A stretch of DNA of 64,000 nt from Linepithema humile. Its lineage: Eukaryota > Arthropoda > Insecta > Hymenoptera > Formicidae. Both the position numbers and the translations under genes were made by a program. Of the stretch, positions 57,301 to 64,000 are shown piece by piece (positions within the stretch are counted from its first letter, which is position 1; each line of letters starts with the position of its first letter). A model generated the notes under the pieces. It ran no database searches, was not told where the DNA came from, and saw only the letters and a list, made by a program, of their open reading frames with translations. The DNA lies in NCBI RefSeq assembly GCF_040581485.1, contig NC_090133.1, positions 14,942,001 to 15,006,000 on the forward strand, read 5' to 3'.

Positions 57301-57869
57301 CGACGTATTCTGAAATCAATGATATATTGGAACACGAATTGAAGCACGTAACATGTTGCTCAAATGCCAAATGTAATTACACGGTAACTACGTTGGAAAA
57401 AAGTTGTTTGCTAATATTACCTATACAATCGACATTAAAAAGGAAAAGAGGTGTCACGCTACAAACTTTGATTGATTCGGAATTTTCCAAATGGGAAACG
57501 ATAGACGGCAGTTGTAACGCATGTAAAGGTTCCGTTCTGAAAAAGAAAACCGTAATCGAATCGACTTTATCCATCTTAGTGATACAGCTCAATTTATACA
57601 CTTTTGTGAACGGTGTTTGCAAAAAAATTATCAACAATCGGATTAACGCCGTACCGACGAATAATATCACGATAGATAAAAAAAAGTACAAGGTAATAAG
57701 CGCTATATTTCACGAAGGCGAAGAAATGAATCGTGGTCACTACACGTGTATGTTGAGAGCAGAAAAAAAATCAGAATGGTATTGCTCTAATGACATGAAA
57801 GTCATTAAGAAAAACTGGCCCAAAGGAGCACAAGGGGCGTACATATTGTTCTTGGAGCAGATTAAGTGA
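51228..57869 (+). CDS. Helitron-type Rep-helicase with C-terminal USP domain
   Basis: This 2,213-codon frame lacks internal stops. Residues ~35-115 are basic repeats of a NxYKKNPExxxxR kind. Residues ~490-680 match the Cys-containing DUF6570-like region (FPCVSCEKLC, LICKFCLGKLRKG). Residues ~780-1230 form the Helitron Rep with HUH motif H999-M-H1001 and two tyrosines Y1146/Y1150 (YLTKYTTK), which cut and rejoin DNA strands in rolling-circle transposition. Residues ~1430-1870 are a PIF1-family helicase: Walker A GEGGTGKS (K1460), Walker B IIDE (D1537), GDLLQLPPV, and a late SYGITIHKSQG motif. Residues ~1940-2213 form a ubiquitin-specific protease with Cys box C1954 (NDDNVSCYAN), QQDASQFF and His box H2171 (RGHYTC). 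The first codons before about 51320 overlap the Ulp1 ORF, so the real start is uncertain. All key residues are intact. Confidence 0.9.
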   Translation: MHVARKLKNSVQNDSRKMLFLTNNNMPKTDFLCTQKRNKYKQDPKIKCYKMCEVYKKNPKPKRQIMCDQYIQDPETQRQRVRNQYKKNPEEQCKRKRDEYQKDLENKRAQKRHNYSHQLLYNRQIKRKNYFKNAARERDRRRKFKHKHSDSKKLYNKKYYAKRGNKSIVQRSKTIERVKEKFSTVRSWQKCFNFPKWSEFYIRRISRKINKPAICARLEAEYIFKWCMIAKKSYVNAARKVFLYLKNAAETALLRFNECKTLKYPKSDRIRALCGSSKHTSSSEAYFFETAYEQRKKFEQPLIIGQSSSHGVINVLPLMDNNDKKSKIWHCDEKRCRISDISLEKYVKLLEEFEGATIKKIMNAKFMARLKNCSVSHMSSRLGHPPDCYANPNICESYIATISTLSPHFPLVRNIRINVYKLIGNYKKFHHLFSALRFVNMDKLLEISNDAKVKARFYKNNLTVSLDEEKILSQNYEAFTVMKKRLLDTPRFPCVSCEKLCVNSDVSELKKLKKPVEGPFWKNLMTYVTEHNSDTGLICKFCLGKLRKGMLPSTCVLNNLAVKPLPDVLSDFNDYEKMLIKRMSSFQVVQTMGAVSNKHLPHRQMIRKVKGRTFHLPLPLQETLDKICPPENPINLKHELHILVRGMPKKSKVVWENLVDINKVFKALQWLKENNPHYSEIRLPASSDDLLNEKLQETEYQIVDDGGEESNNDEIDEVVEDTVQQIKDNDQIVLKRKAFLTQITKDSGINDQYTIYPMRVKRIDNESALKLYQMLKIEDVPMDNRYKYLDVMCFPDLYPEGINGQREDRNFALPEYLFIRTRLMSKHNRFRLNPQYLFFLLHDTNNRQLKNGIYYTMMVANARERYTADRYLNELKDEQLESNLMSIFGKLRNTDQFWRQPSNNVKCMTLHYGPATWFLTLSPSEWKWSDLGEYLRDMNPDKEKLSINELIAYDPVSTSRFMCIKFKAMIDFIRSVDNPIGEVIHYFWRLEYQTRGIQHMHCLIWIRDAPVLGKSPDEEVVSFIQKYVTCEIPDKNVSPTLYETVTSDQNHKHNSYCMRTKKTETNIYRKCRFDFPRSVTTNFVLRDVVTSIVGRKNLRSRSRLYDLPRKKSERFINDYNPAIKLAWEGNMDIQFVGEKSEFLNSYLTKYTTKSEKCNIDFEMIDSNKPLASKLWNFAMRRLNNRECGALEAADTLLGHPLYGTDCDTIIKWIDVNEVRNRKVKTFNEITALDKNSTNIYCPSLIDDHYPNRPKELESLNLYDFTRFWDIVKQMPKSDEVEYYELVSRLFVKKRKKGSLINHYRFNVKTEPEKYFYSLLLLFKPWRDSSELKGAYETYTDAFKNSETGLTKAMKYHERLEEIQKAFEDVTELIKKRENDLKIADGDKSDDDELDCNPVQADDAMKNLEDFGKIDAPINLSQMMSQLNKDQKRVFDRVCQVLQNKNHILRLYVSGEGGTGKSFLIETIKHWIKINLKKTTAISAPTGIAAFNIDGLTIHRMFQLPVTHESTPKYVQLSDVILKILRDKLKNVELFIIDEVSMISNVTLMFINLRLCEIFDTTDTNDGFFGRKHILLFGDLLQLPPVKGHPPFVKMSRSDVQKYLGTMGGFDLWRLFDYDELLINMRQRGDNRYRDILSRIRIGLITDSDINVLESRKIIFKENSCDERLNELYTYMNQLPTDTICLLPTCYLCKVLNTAMLNKIDGEEILLIAEDDVDCAPAMRKKVQKTLEDKDDKVSETAGIERVIMIKIGAKVMIRRNIDVTLGLVNGTIGNVVAVNRAADGNIYSVTLVTSDNKEFAITRVDIKFEIFHKIVVHRKQFPLSLSYGITIHKSQGVTCKNAMMDLGTTVFSDGQAYVGLSRVSTLEGLHLINFNPASVQAHSGAISEYNRLRSLFKSQLPQIDLSKKKAIKVYDRRWTIPSIIDNVQNHGCEESKSVITWKIYGLLNDDNVSCYANVILQCVFHCVRIRQQILKYKASNALTDAICAYTERKYCNVQAVRRSVGECFEERIQQDASQFFMALMSTYSEINDILEHELKHVTCCSNAKCNYTVTTLEKSCLLILPIQSTLKRKRGVTLQTLIDSEFSKWETIDGSCNACKGSVLKKKTVIESTLSILVIQLNLYTFVNGVCKKIINNRINAVPTNNITIDKKKYKVISAIFHEGEEMNRGHYTCMLRAEKKSEWYCSNDMKVIKKNWPKGAQGAYILFLEQIK

Positions 57870-57950
57870 TTTTGGAAATAACTGCATTTAATGACACTTT
57901 CCTCGAATGTAAGTGTCGGAATTTCTTTGTAGTAAATTTACGTGAATTTT

Positions 57951-58208
57951 TTAGATCCGGAAAATTATAACAATTAATCGGCTGCTCTGGCGCTTCATAA
58001 AAGCTGCCGTAGGCGCTGAACTAAAACATCGGCTGCCATAGCGCTGAGTTTAGACTTGTCCTAGGTGCCAAATTAAAAAAATTATTTTTGGGCCCCAAAC
58101 AAAAATTATTTTCGCAATTATAGCGTTTACGGCTGCAATAGCGTTGAATTCAGGCTTGCCCTAGGCGGTCAATTAGAAAAATCTGGGATAGAATTCTGTG
58201 CACAAAAT
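57951..58208 (+). repeat. Right direct repeat of the GGCTGC/GCGCT array
   Basis: Eighty bp after the USP stop, AGATCCGGAAAATTATAACA leads into CGGCTGCTCTGGCGCT, GCTGCCGTAGGCGCTGAA, CGGCTGCCATAGCGCTGAG and TTGTCCTAGGTGCCAAATTA, paralleling 50322-50500. An extra partial repeat (CGGCTGCAATAGCGTTGAAT) and GATAGAATTCTGT follow. It may be the leader of a second, lost copy of the element, cut by the foldback starting at about 58209. Confidence 0.75.
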
Positions 58209-60217
58209 GTAAAAAAGTAGGTGATATAGCACAAAAATTCATAAATGATAAGATCAGGCCAAGTTCCAAAAAAGACACTCCAATATGTTTATATTTTAAT
58301 AATAATCTGAATTTTTAATATATTACCAACATGAAAAGTAACTGATATATTGTTCAAGGTGCAAATTCAAAATAAACATACATAAAATATACATAAAATG
58401 TATAAATAAAACTGATCATAATTTGATTCTAGAAAGTAAGTGATATATTATTCTTAGTGCACATACAAAATTTTTTAAAATTTAATTAAAATAACAAAAT
58501 ATTTATTAAAAAATACAAAAACACTTGGCGCTGCCACACCGAACAACATGTTAACTTACATAATGTCAATTAATTACATGATGTCAGTTAATCATGCTAT
58601 TATTACATTATTACTCATTTTCGTTGTTTCATAATACTATAGGTGTAAAGATGTAAAGGGGTGGAGGGGTGGTGGAGCCTCTTGACGGGGGGGGGGAGGG
58701 GAGGAAAGGGGGAAATGGCGTAAAGGGGTTGCGCTAGGGGGAGGGGGGATGGTGAAGCCCGTTGGCAGCGCCAAGTGTTTTTGTATTTTTTAATAAATAT
58801 TTTGTTATTTTAATTAAATTTTAAAAAATTTTGTATGTGCACTAAGAATAATATATCACTTACTTTCTAGAATCAAATTATGATCAGTTTTATTTATACA
58901 TTTTATGTATATTTTATGTATGTTTATTTTGAATTTGCACCTTGAACAATATATCAGTTACTTTTCATGTTGGTAATATATTAAAAATTCAGATTATTAT
59001 TAAAATATAAACATATTGGAGTGTCTTTTTTGGAACTTGGCCTGATCTTATCATTTATGAATTTTTGTGCTATATATATATATACGTAGTATATATTCAA
59101 TTGTTCATAAGTTATACATTCACTAAATTTATTAACAAAACAAACATTTATATTTCCTACATATACATAATTCTTGTTATTTTTCAAAGAACTAGTTATT
59201 CTTAAAGATGCATGTATTATGTTATATGTTTATGCCATAAGTTAAGAATATTATATGTTACCTTGTTTACGCAATAATTAATGATGACTTAAATATTAGT
59301 ACCTATAGTCCCTTTTTTACCGTAAATAAGCAAACTCCTCCTGCAATATAATTTAAAAGAATAATGTTGAATCCTGTTTTCACTATACTACACATATACA
59401 TAGTATTACATACGTAAGACTAACTTATTTGTAGAAATTATATATAGCACAAAAATTCATAAATGATAAGATCTGGCCAAGTTCCAAAAAAGACATTCCA
59501 ATATGTTTATATTTTAATAATTATCTAAATTTTTAATATATTACCAACATGAAAAGTAACTGATATGTTATTCAAGGTGCAAATTCAAAATAAACATACA
59601 TAAAATATTCATAAAATGTATAAATAAAACTGATCAAAATTTGATTAAAAAAAAATTTTATTAAAATAACAAAATATTTATTAAAAAATACAAAAACACT
59701 TGGCGCTGCCACACCGAACAACATGTTAACTTACATAATGTCAATTAATTACATAATGTCAATTAATTACATGATGTCAATTAATCATGCTATTATTACA
59801 TTATTACTCATTTTCGTTGTTTCATAATACTATAGCTGTAAAGATGTAAAGGGGTGAAGGGGTGGTGGAGCCTCTTGACGGGGGGGGGGGGAAGGGAGAA
59901 ATGGCGCTAGGGGGGGGGGGGAAGCCCGTTGGCAGCGCCAAGTTTTCTTGTATTTTTTAATAAATATTTTGTTATTTTAATTAAATTTTTTTTTAATCAA
60001 ATTTTGATCAGTTTTATTTATACATTTTATGAATATTTTATGTATGTTTATTTTGAATTTGCACCTTGAATAACATATCAGTTACTTTTCATGTTGGTGA
60101 TATATTAAAAATTTAGATAATTATTAAAATATAAACATATTGGAATGTCTTTTTTGGAACTTGGCCAAATCTTATCATTTATGAATTTTTGTGCTATATC
60201 ACCTACTTTTTTATAAA
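58209..60217. mobile_element. Two related foldbacks inside a larger inverted pair
   Basis: Outer sequence AAAAAAGTAGGTGATATAGC (58212) is the complement of GCTATATCACCTACTTTTTT (ending about 60211). Inside are two palindromes, about 58219-59075 and about 59448-60198, each running from GCACAAAAATTCATAAATGA to its complement and sharing CACTTGGCGCTGCCA and TTGGCAGCGCCAAG. Their centres carry runs of up to 12 G (58687-58700, 59880-59923) and CATAATGTCAATTAATTA repeats. 59080-59440 is AT-rich with no genes. Confidence 0.75.
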
Positions 60218-63016
60218 TGTATAAAATTAATTATGTGACAGAATTGAGATTATTTTTCAATAAGTTTTGCACATTTCGGATGTAACATTTATATTAAGTC
60301 AGTTGTATATTAACTAAATTATCTTACATTTTAACACAAGTATTTTGTATTACACTTACATTTTGTGAAACAAATGTTTTATTGCGAATATTCAAACTAA
60401 ACTATTTTTTGTTGTAACATGTCTTCGGTTTGACTGCCCCATTGATATAAAGCCATGGATAGCTGATATAAAATATCTTTAATTTGATATCACAGTTTTG
60501 TTAAAATTTTTACAAAATATACGAAATAAAACTATAATATCAAATCAAAGACATGTTAAACATAAAATAATTTAGTTAAAACATTCGAAATGACACTTAT
60601 TATGTTTCATCTAGCGTAACTGTGATATCAAACACAATACTTATGTTATTATTAGTTATTTTGTAATATTACCAATAAAACATCTGTTTAACAGAACATA
60701 AGTGTGATATAAACAAAATACTTGTGTTATAATGTGAAATATTTTAGTTAATATGTAATTAAGTTAATATAAATGTACAAAATTAATTATGTGACAGAAT
60801 TGAAATTATTTTTCAATTATTTTTGCACATTTTGAATGTAACATTTATATTAAGTTAGTTGTATATTAACTAAATTATCTTACATTCTAACACAAGTATT
60901 TAGTATATTACACTTACATTCTGTGAAACAAATGTTTTATTTCGAATATTCAAACTAAACTATTTTTCGTTGTAACATGTCTTCGGTTTGACTGCCCTAT
61001 TGATATAAAGCCATGGATAGCTGATATGAAATATCTTTGGCTTCATATCACCGTTTTGTTAAAATTTTTACAAAATATGCGAAAAAAACAATGATATCAA
61101 ATTAAAGACATGTTAAACATAAAATAATATAGTTAAAATATTCGAAATGACACTTATTATGTTTCACATAACGTAACTGTGATATCAAACGCAAGACTTA
61201 TGTAATTAGTTATTTTCTAATATTACTAATAAAACATCTGTTTCACATGACTTAAATGCTATATATAAAACACAAGACGTGTTATAATGTAAAATAATTT
61301 AGTTAATATATAATTAAGTTAACATAAAAATGTACAGAAATGTACAAAATTAATTATGTGACAAAATTTAAATTATTTTTAAATTATTTTTCTACATTTT
61401 GAATGTAACATTTATATTAACTTAATAACATATTAACTAAATTATTTTACATTATAAGTTTTGCGACTGGATCAATGTCGACGTCGATGAAATGTTCTTC
61501 GTTCATTAATACTAATAAAATTCTATTACATGGCAGTTTATTTGTTAATAAAATATTAACAAGATTAAAGGATATAATTTCCTTTTTCATACTATTCAGA
61601 AGTTCTTTTTAATACTGTTCGAGTTATTTTATATCTTAATCTGACATATTTCGATATAAAATTTAAATTAAAATATCTCTAAAAATATTAAGTTATGGAT
61701 AATCTTACCGTAATACTTTTATGATTAGAATAATAAGAATCAAGTGGTATAAAGAAAACGCATAATTGTTAAAAAAAGTACATTGTGAATTACATACTTT
61801 TTCTTCAAAATAACAATGGGTTTTTTTTACACGTATTGATTCGTTTTATTATTCTGCGCATAAAAATATTACGGTAAGATTATTGATAACTAAATATTTT
61901 AAGAAATTTTAGATTTTATATCAAAATATGTCATATCTCTTTCTCTGTTTTTCATGTTTGCGAAATTTTTGTAGTGCAACTTGGGGAAGTCGAATTCATT
62001 GACCCCTGGCACCTGGTGCAAGAAATGCACGTAGCGCAACTCGGGATACTCGAGTTCGTCAACTCTTGGGACCTGATGCGAGGAATTCCCGTAGCGCAAC
62101 TCCCGAAAATCGAATTCGTCGACCCTTGGCACCTGGTGCGAAAAATTCCCGTAGCGCAACTCGCGAAAGTTGAATTCGTCAACTCTTGACACCTGGTGCG
62201 AGAAATTCCCGTAGCGCAACTCGGGGAAGTCGAATTCGTCGACCCTTTGCACCTAGTGCAAAAAATTCCTGTAGCGCAACTTACGAAAGTCAAATTCGTC
62301 GACCCGTGACACGTGGTGTGAGGAATTTTCGTAGCGTAGCTCGGGGAAATTGAATTCGACGACCCTTGGCACCAGGTGCGAAAAATTCTCGTAGCGCAAC
62401 TCGCAAAAGTCGAATTCGTCGAACCTTGACACCTGGTGCAAGGAATTCCCGTAGCGCAACTCGGGGAAGTCGAATTCGTCGACCCTTTGCACCTAGTGCG
62501 AAAAATTTCTGTAGCGCAACTCGCGAAAGTCGAATTCGTCGACCCTTGACACCTGGTGCGAGGAATTCCCGTAGCGCAACTCGGGGAAATCGAAATCGTC
62601 GACTCTTGGCACCTGGTGCGAGAAATTCCCGTAAATTTTAATGATAATGATAATACTCTAGGCCCCGTAAATTCTTCATCCGCCCCTGCGGACAGAGGAG
62701 AAGAATAAGGAGACGACGTTTCTTAATTTTTGCATTACCAACATCACTTTTTGACTGCTTGTATCTCTGAAACGGCTGGACCAATTTAAATTTTTTTTGC
62801 TCAAATTAGTCGTGGCAATGCCGCCTTTAAGGATATACTATGTGTTTTTATAAAATTTTTTATATTTTAGTTGCTACAAACCCCCGAAAAGTCGACTTTG
62901 TGCGCGCAGGATAAGAGACTTAGTAGTGTCATTTTCTGAACTTTGCCAGAGATTCTTTTCCTGACTTAGTAGTGTCGTTTTTTGAACTTGGCCGGAGACA
63001 CTACCGCGTCTCCTGA
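60215..63016. repeat. Right arm of the giant inverted repeat
   Basis: Reverse complement of 42043-45210 in the same block order, but shorter because its satellite has about 11 units instead of 20. It includes the exon-like MNEEHFIDVDIDPVAKL block (about 61455-61510, minus) and the hairpin tip at 62990-63016. Divergence from the left arm is visible throughout, so the arms are not a recent or artefactual copy. Confidence 0.85.
61960..62640 (-). repeat. 60-bp satellite, ~11 units (right arm)
   Basis: Same unit as 42430-43640, on the opposite strand (GTAGCGCAACTCGGGGAAGT, CGAATTCGTCGACCC, TTGCACCTGGTGCGAGGAAT). The outermost units at the satellite/AT boundary are the most diverged (61970-62160). 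Long open frames here are periodicity artefacts. Confidence 0.95.
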
Positions 63017-63019
63017 TAT

Positions 63020-63937
63020 ATGGGGCATTCTTTCTCAACTTTACACCCATGCTGCCCATTTTCTATTTGATCTAAAAATTTTTTTAAAAATCTTAAAATT
63101 TACAGAAAAATGTAAGCTTTCCAATGGCGCGTGGCAAAATTATCAAATTCAATTGGATTATACTTAAAATTTCAGAAAACCGAAAAAAAATAATAAAAAC
63201 GGTAATTATTCAAGTGTAGCGATTATTCATTCGACGTTTTTCTCTTCCAATTAACACTTTCGAGTACTCTGTTTATTTGTGCATTGTCACATGAGTCTAA
63301 ACTAAAATGGCGGATCCAATATGGCCGCCAAAAATTTAAAAAATTTAAGAAATTAACTGATTTTTATAAAACTTGGTATCAAGGGGTTTTTCGGGTTACT
63401 GTATACGAGTCTAAAGTTATCTTTCAAAAATACAAAATGGCGGATCCAATATGGCCACCAAAACATTTTGAAAATTTTTAGAAATTAACGAATTTTTATA
63501 ATACTTGGTATCAGGGACTTTTTCGGGTTGCTAATAACAAATCTGAAGTCGCATTTTAAAAATTCAAAATGGCGGATCTAATATGGCAACTAAGAATTTG
63601 AAAAATTTTTAAAAGTAAGGGAGTTTTATAAAATTTGAACAGAGAGTTTTACGGCCAGCTAAATACAAATCTTAAGTCGGATTTCGAAAACTGAAAATGT
63701 CAGATCTAATACGAAGATCAAAAATATTGAAAATTTAGGAAATTGACAGATTTTTATAAAACTTGATACTAGAAATACCTCTGATTCTGATGTCGCCTGA
63801 GTTCTTACCCCCTACTTTTTGAAATCTTGATATGAAAAAGTCGAACTATTATCAGCATTGAAATATCTCTTAATCACCATTTCTTTGTTGATTGGGACGA
63901 AACAGCATGGGTGTAAAGTTGAGAAAGAATGCCCCAT
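63020..63937. mobile_element. Inverted-repeat element with GGGGCATTCTTTCTCAAC ends
   Basis: The ~36-bp ends (ATGGGGCATTCTTTCTCAAC...CCCATGCTG) are reverse complements, the right copy at about 63902-63937. Only 3 bp separate it from the tip of the 21 kb unit. The interior is dominated by ~130-bp tandem repeats. No protein is credible. 63938-64000 is unassigned. Confidence 0.75.
63304..63775. repeat. ~130-bp tandem repeats (about 3.5 units)
   Basis: Each unit begins AAAATGGCGGATCCAATATG and continues with GAAATTAAC, TTTTTATAAAACTTGGTATC and TTTTTCGGGTTAC, ending in AAAATAC or AAAATTC. Divergence increases towards the right. Lies inside the inverted-repeat element. Confidence 0.8.
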
Positions 63938-64000
63938 TAGTATACTGTCATATAATGACAAAGAGCACCAAAAGACAAAAAAATTTTTGAAAAAACGATT

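Larger units (their letters stand above)
42043..63016. mobile_element. 21 kb unit bounded by ~3 kb inverted repeats
   Basis: Both tips carry the same sequence: TCAGGAGACGCGGTAGTGTC on the left and its reverse complement (GACACTACCGCGTCTCCTGA) on the right. Each tip can fold, GGAGAC pairing with GTCTCC across an 8-base loop. The left tip reads A|TC and the right CTGA|T, which fits the A|TC...CTRR|T rule of Helitrons, but the AT-rich flanks make that match weak. Inside lie the arms, the VAAGP/RG gene, foldbacks and the Helitron-like genes. Alternatives: two oppositely oriented insertions of one smaller element, or a local inverted duplication. Confidence 0.5.

Noticed and set aside
42036..63024. 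ATATAT as a 6-bp target duplication of the 21 kb unit
   Set aside because: The left flank is a long (TA)n run, so the match is uninformative. The A|TC...CTGA|T reading is equally possible.
1..64000. tRNA, rRNA or snRNA genes
   Set aside because: I looked for A/B-box-like and cloverleaf patterns by eye and saw none convincing. A tRNAscan/Infernal run would decide.

Overview
The window looks like a repeat-rich, AT-rich stretch of an insect nuclear genome, most likely a hymenopteran and possibly an ant. That is an inference from the mix of element families (foldback/MITE elements starting GGGTG, a purine-rich LINE, a DD41D mariner with a DUF4817-type N-terminus, a Helitron with added proteases). 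There is no sign of bacterial or organelle sequence. No conserved single-copy host gene was recognised. Nearly all of the recognisable coding capacity belongs to transposable elements, many nested in one another.

Layout. 1-4.35 kb: end of a Ty3/gypsy-like pol and its LTR, inserted in a 1.3 kb foldback element, then two more foldbacks. 4.37-7.66 kb: a large Mutator-like transposase fused to a YqaJ-type nuclease and a Ulp1-type protease. Its last codons are interrupted by an almost perfect 3.3 kb palindrome made of two Penelope-like GIY-YIG fragments (7.66-10.99 kb). 11.45-12.36 kb: foldback. 12.54-17.72 kb: a full-length LINE with a perfect 17-bp target duplication but disabled ORFs. 18.25-20.05 kb: mostly empty, with one candidate exon. 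20.55-23.17 kb: an unusual LTR-like unit with TGT/ACA ends, a TATA box and two cysteine-rich ORFs. 23.2-25.8 kb: AT-rich with two hairpin elements. 26.0-33.9 kb: a three-level nest, a hAT transposon inside a solo LTR inside a P-element-like transposase. 34.2-36.0 kb: foldbacks and hairpins. 36.06-36.93 kb: exons of a Gly/Asp-repeat and RGG-box protein. 36.99-40.57 kb: a mariner-type element whose transposase is split by a TTAA-flanked piggyBac-type insert.

42.04-63.02 kb: a 21 kb unit bounded by about 3 kb inverted repeats that carry a 60-bp satellite. It encloses (i) a spliced gene for a VAAGP-repeat/RG-rich protein, (ii) several foldbacks, one of which (47.2-47.9 kb) has its empty site preserved beside it, and (iii) a Helitron-type Rep-helicase of over 2,200 residues with a C-terminal USP domain, preceded by a Ulp1-like protease ORF and flanked by direct repeats. 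63.02-63.94 kb: a further inverted-repeat element with about 130-bp tandem repeats.

How the parts relate. A recurring theme is the linkage of ubiquitin/SUMO-protease domains to transposition proteins: Ulp1 on a DDE transposase, and Ulp1 plus USP on a rolling-circle Rep-helicase. A second theme is that several frameshifts lie in or near short homopolymer runs, so some apparently dead genes may be sequencing artefacts. Several nestings can be proven from the sequence, because removing the insert and one target copy restores reading frames or matches an empty paralogous site.
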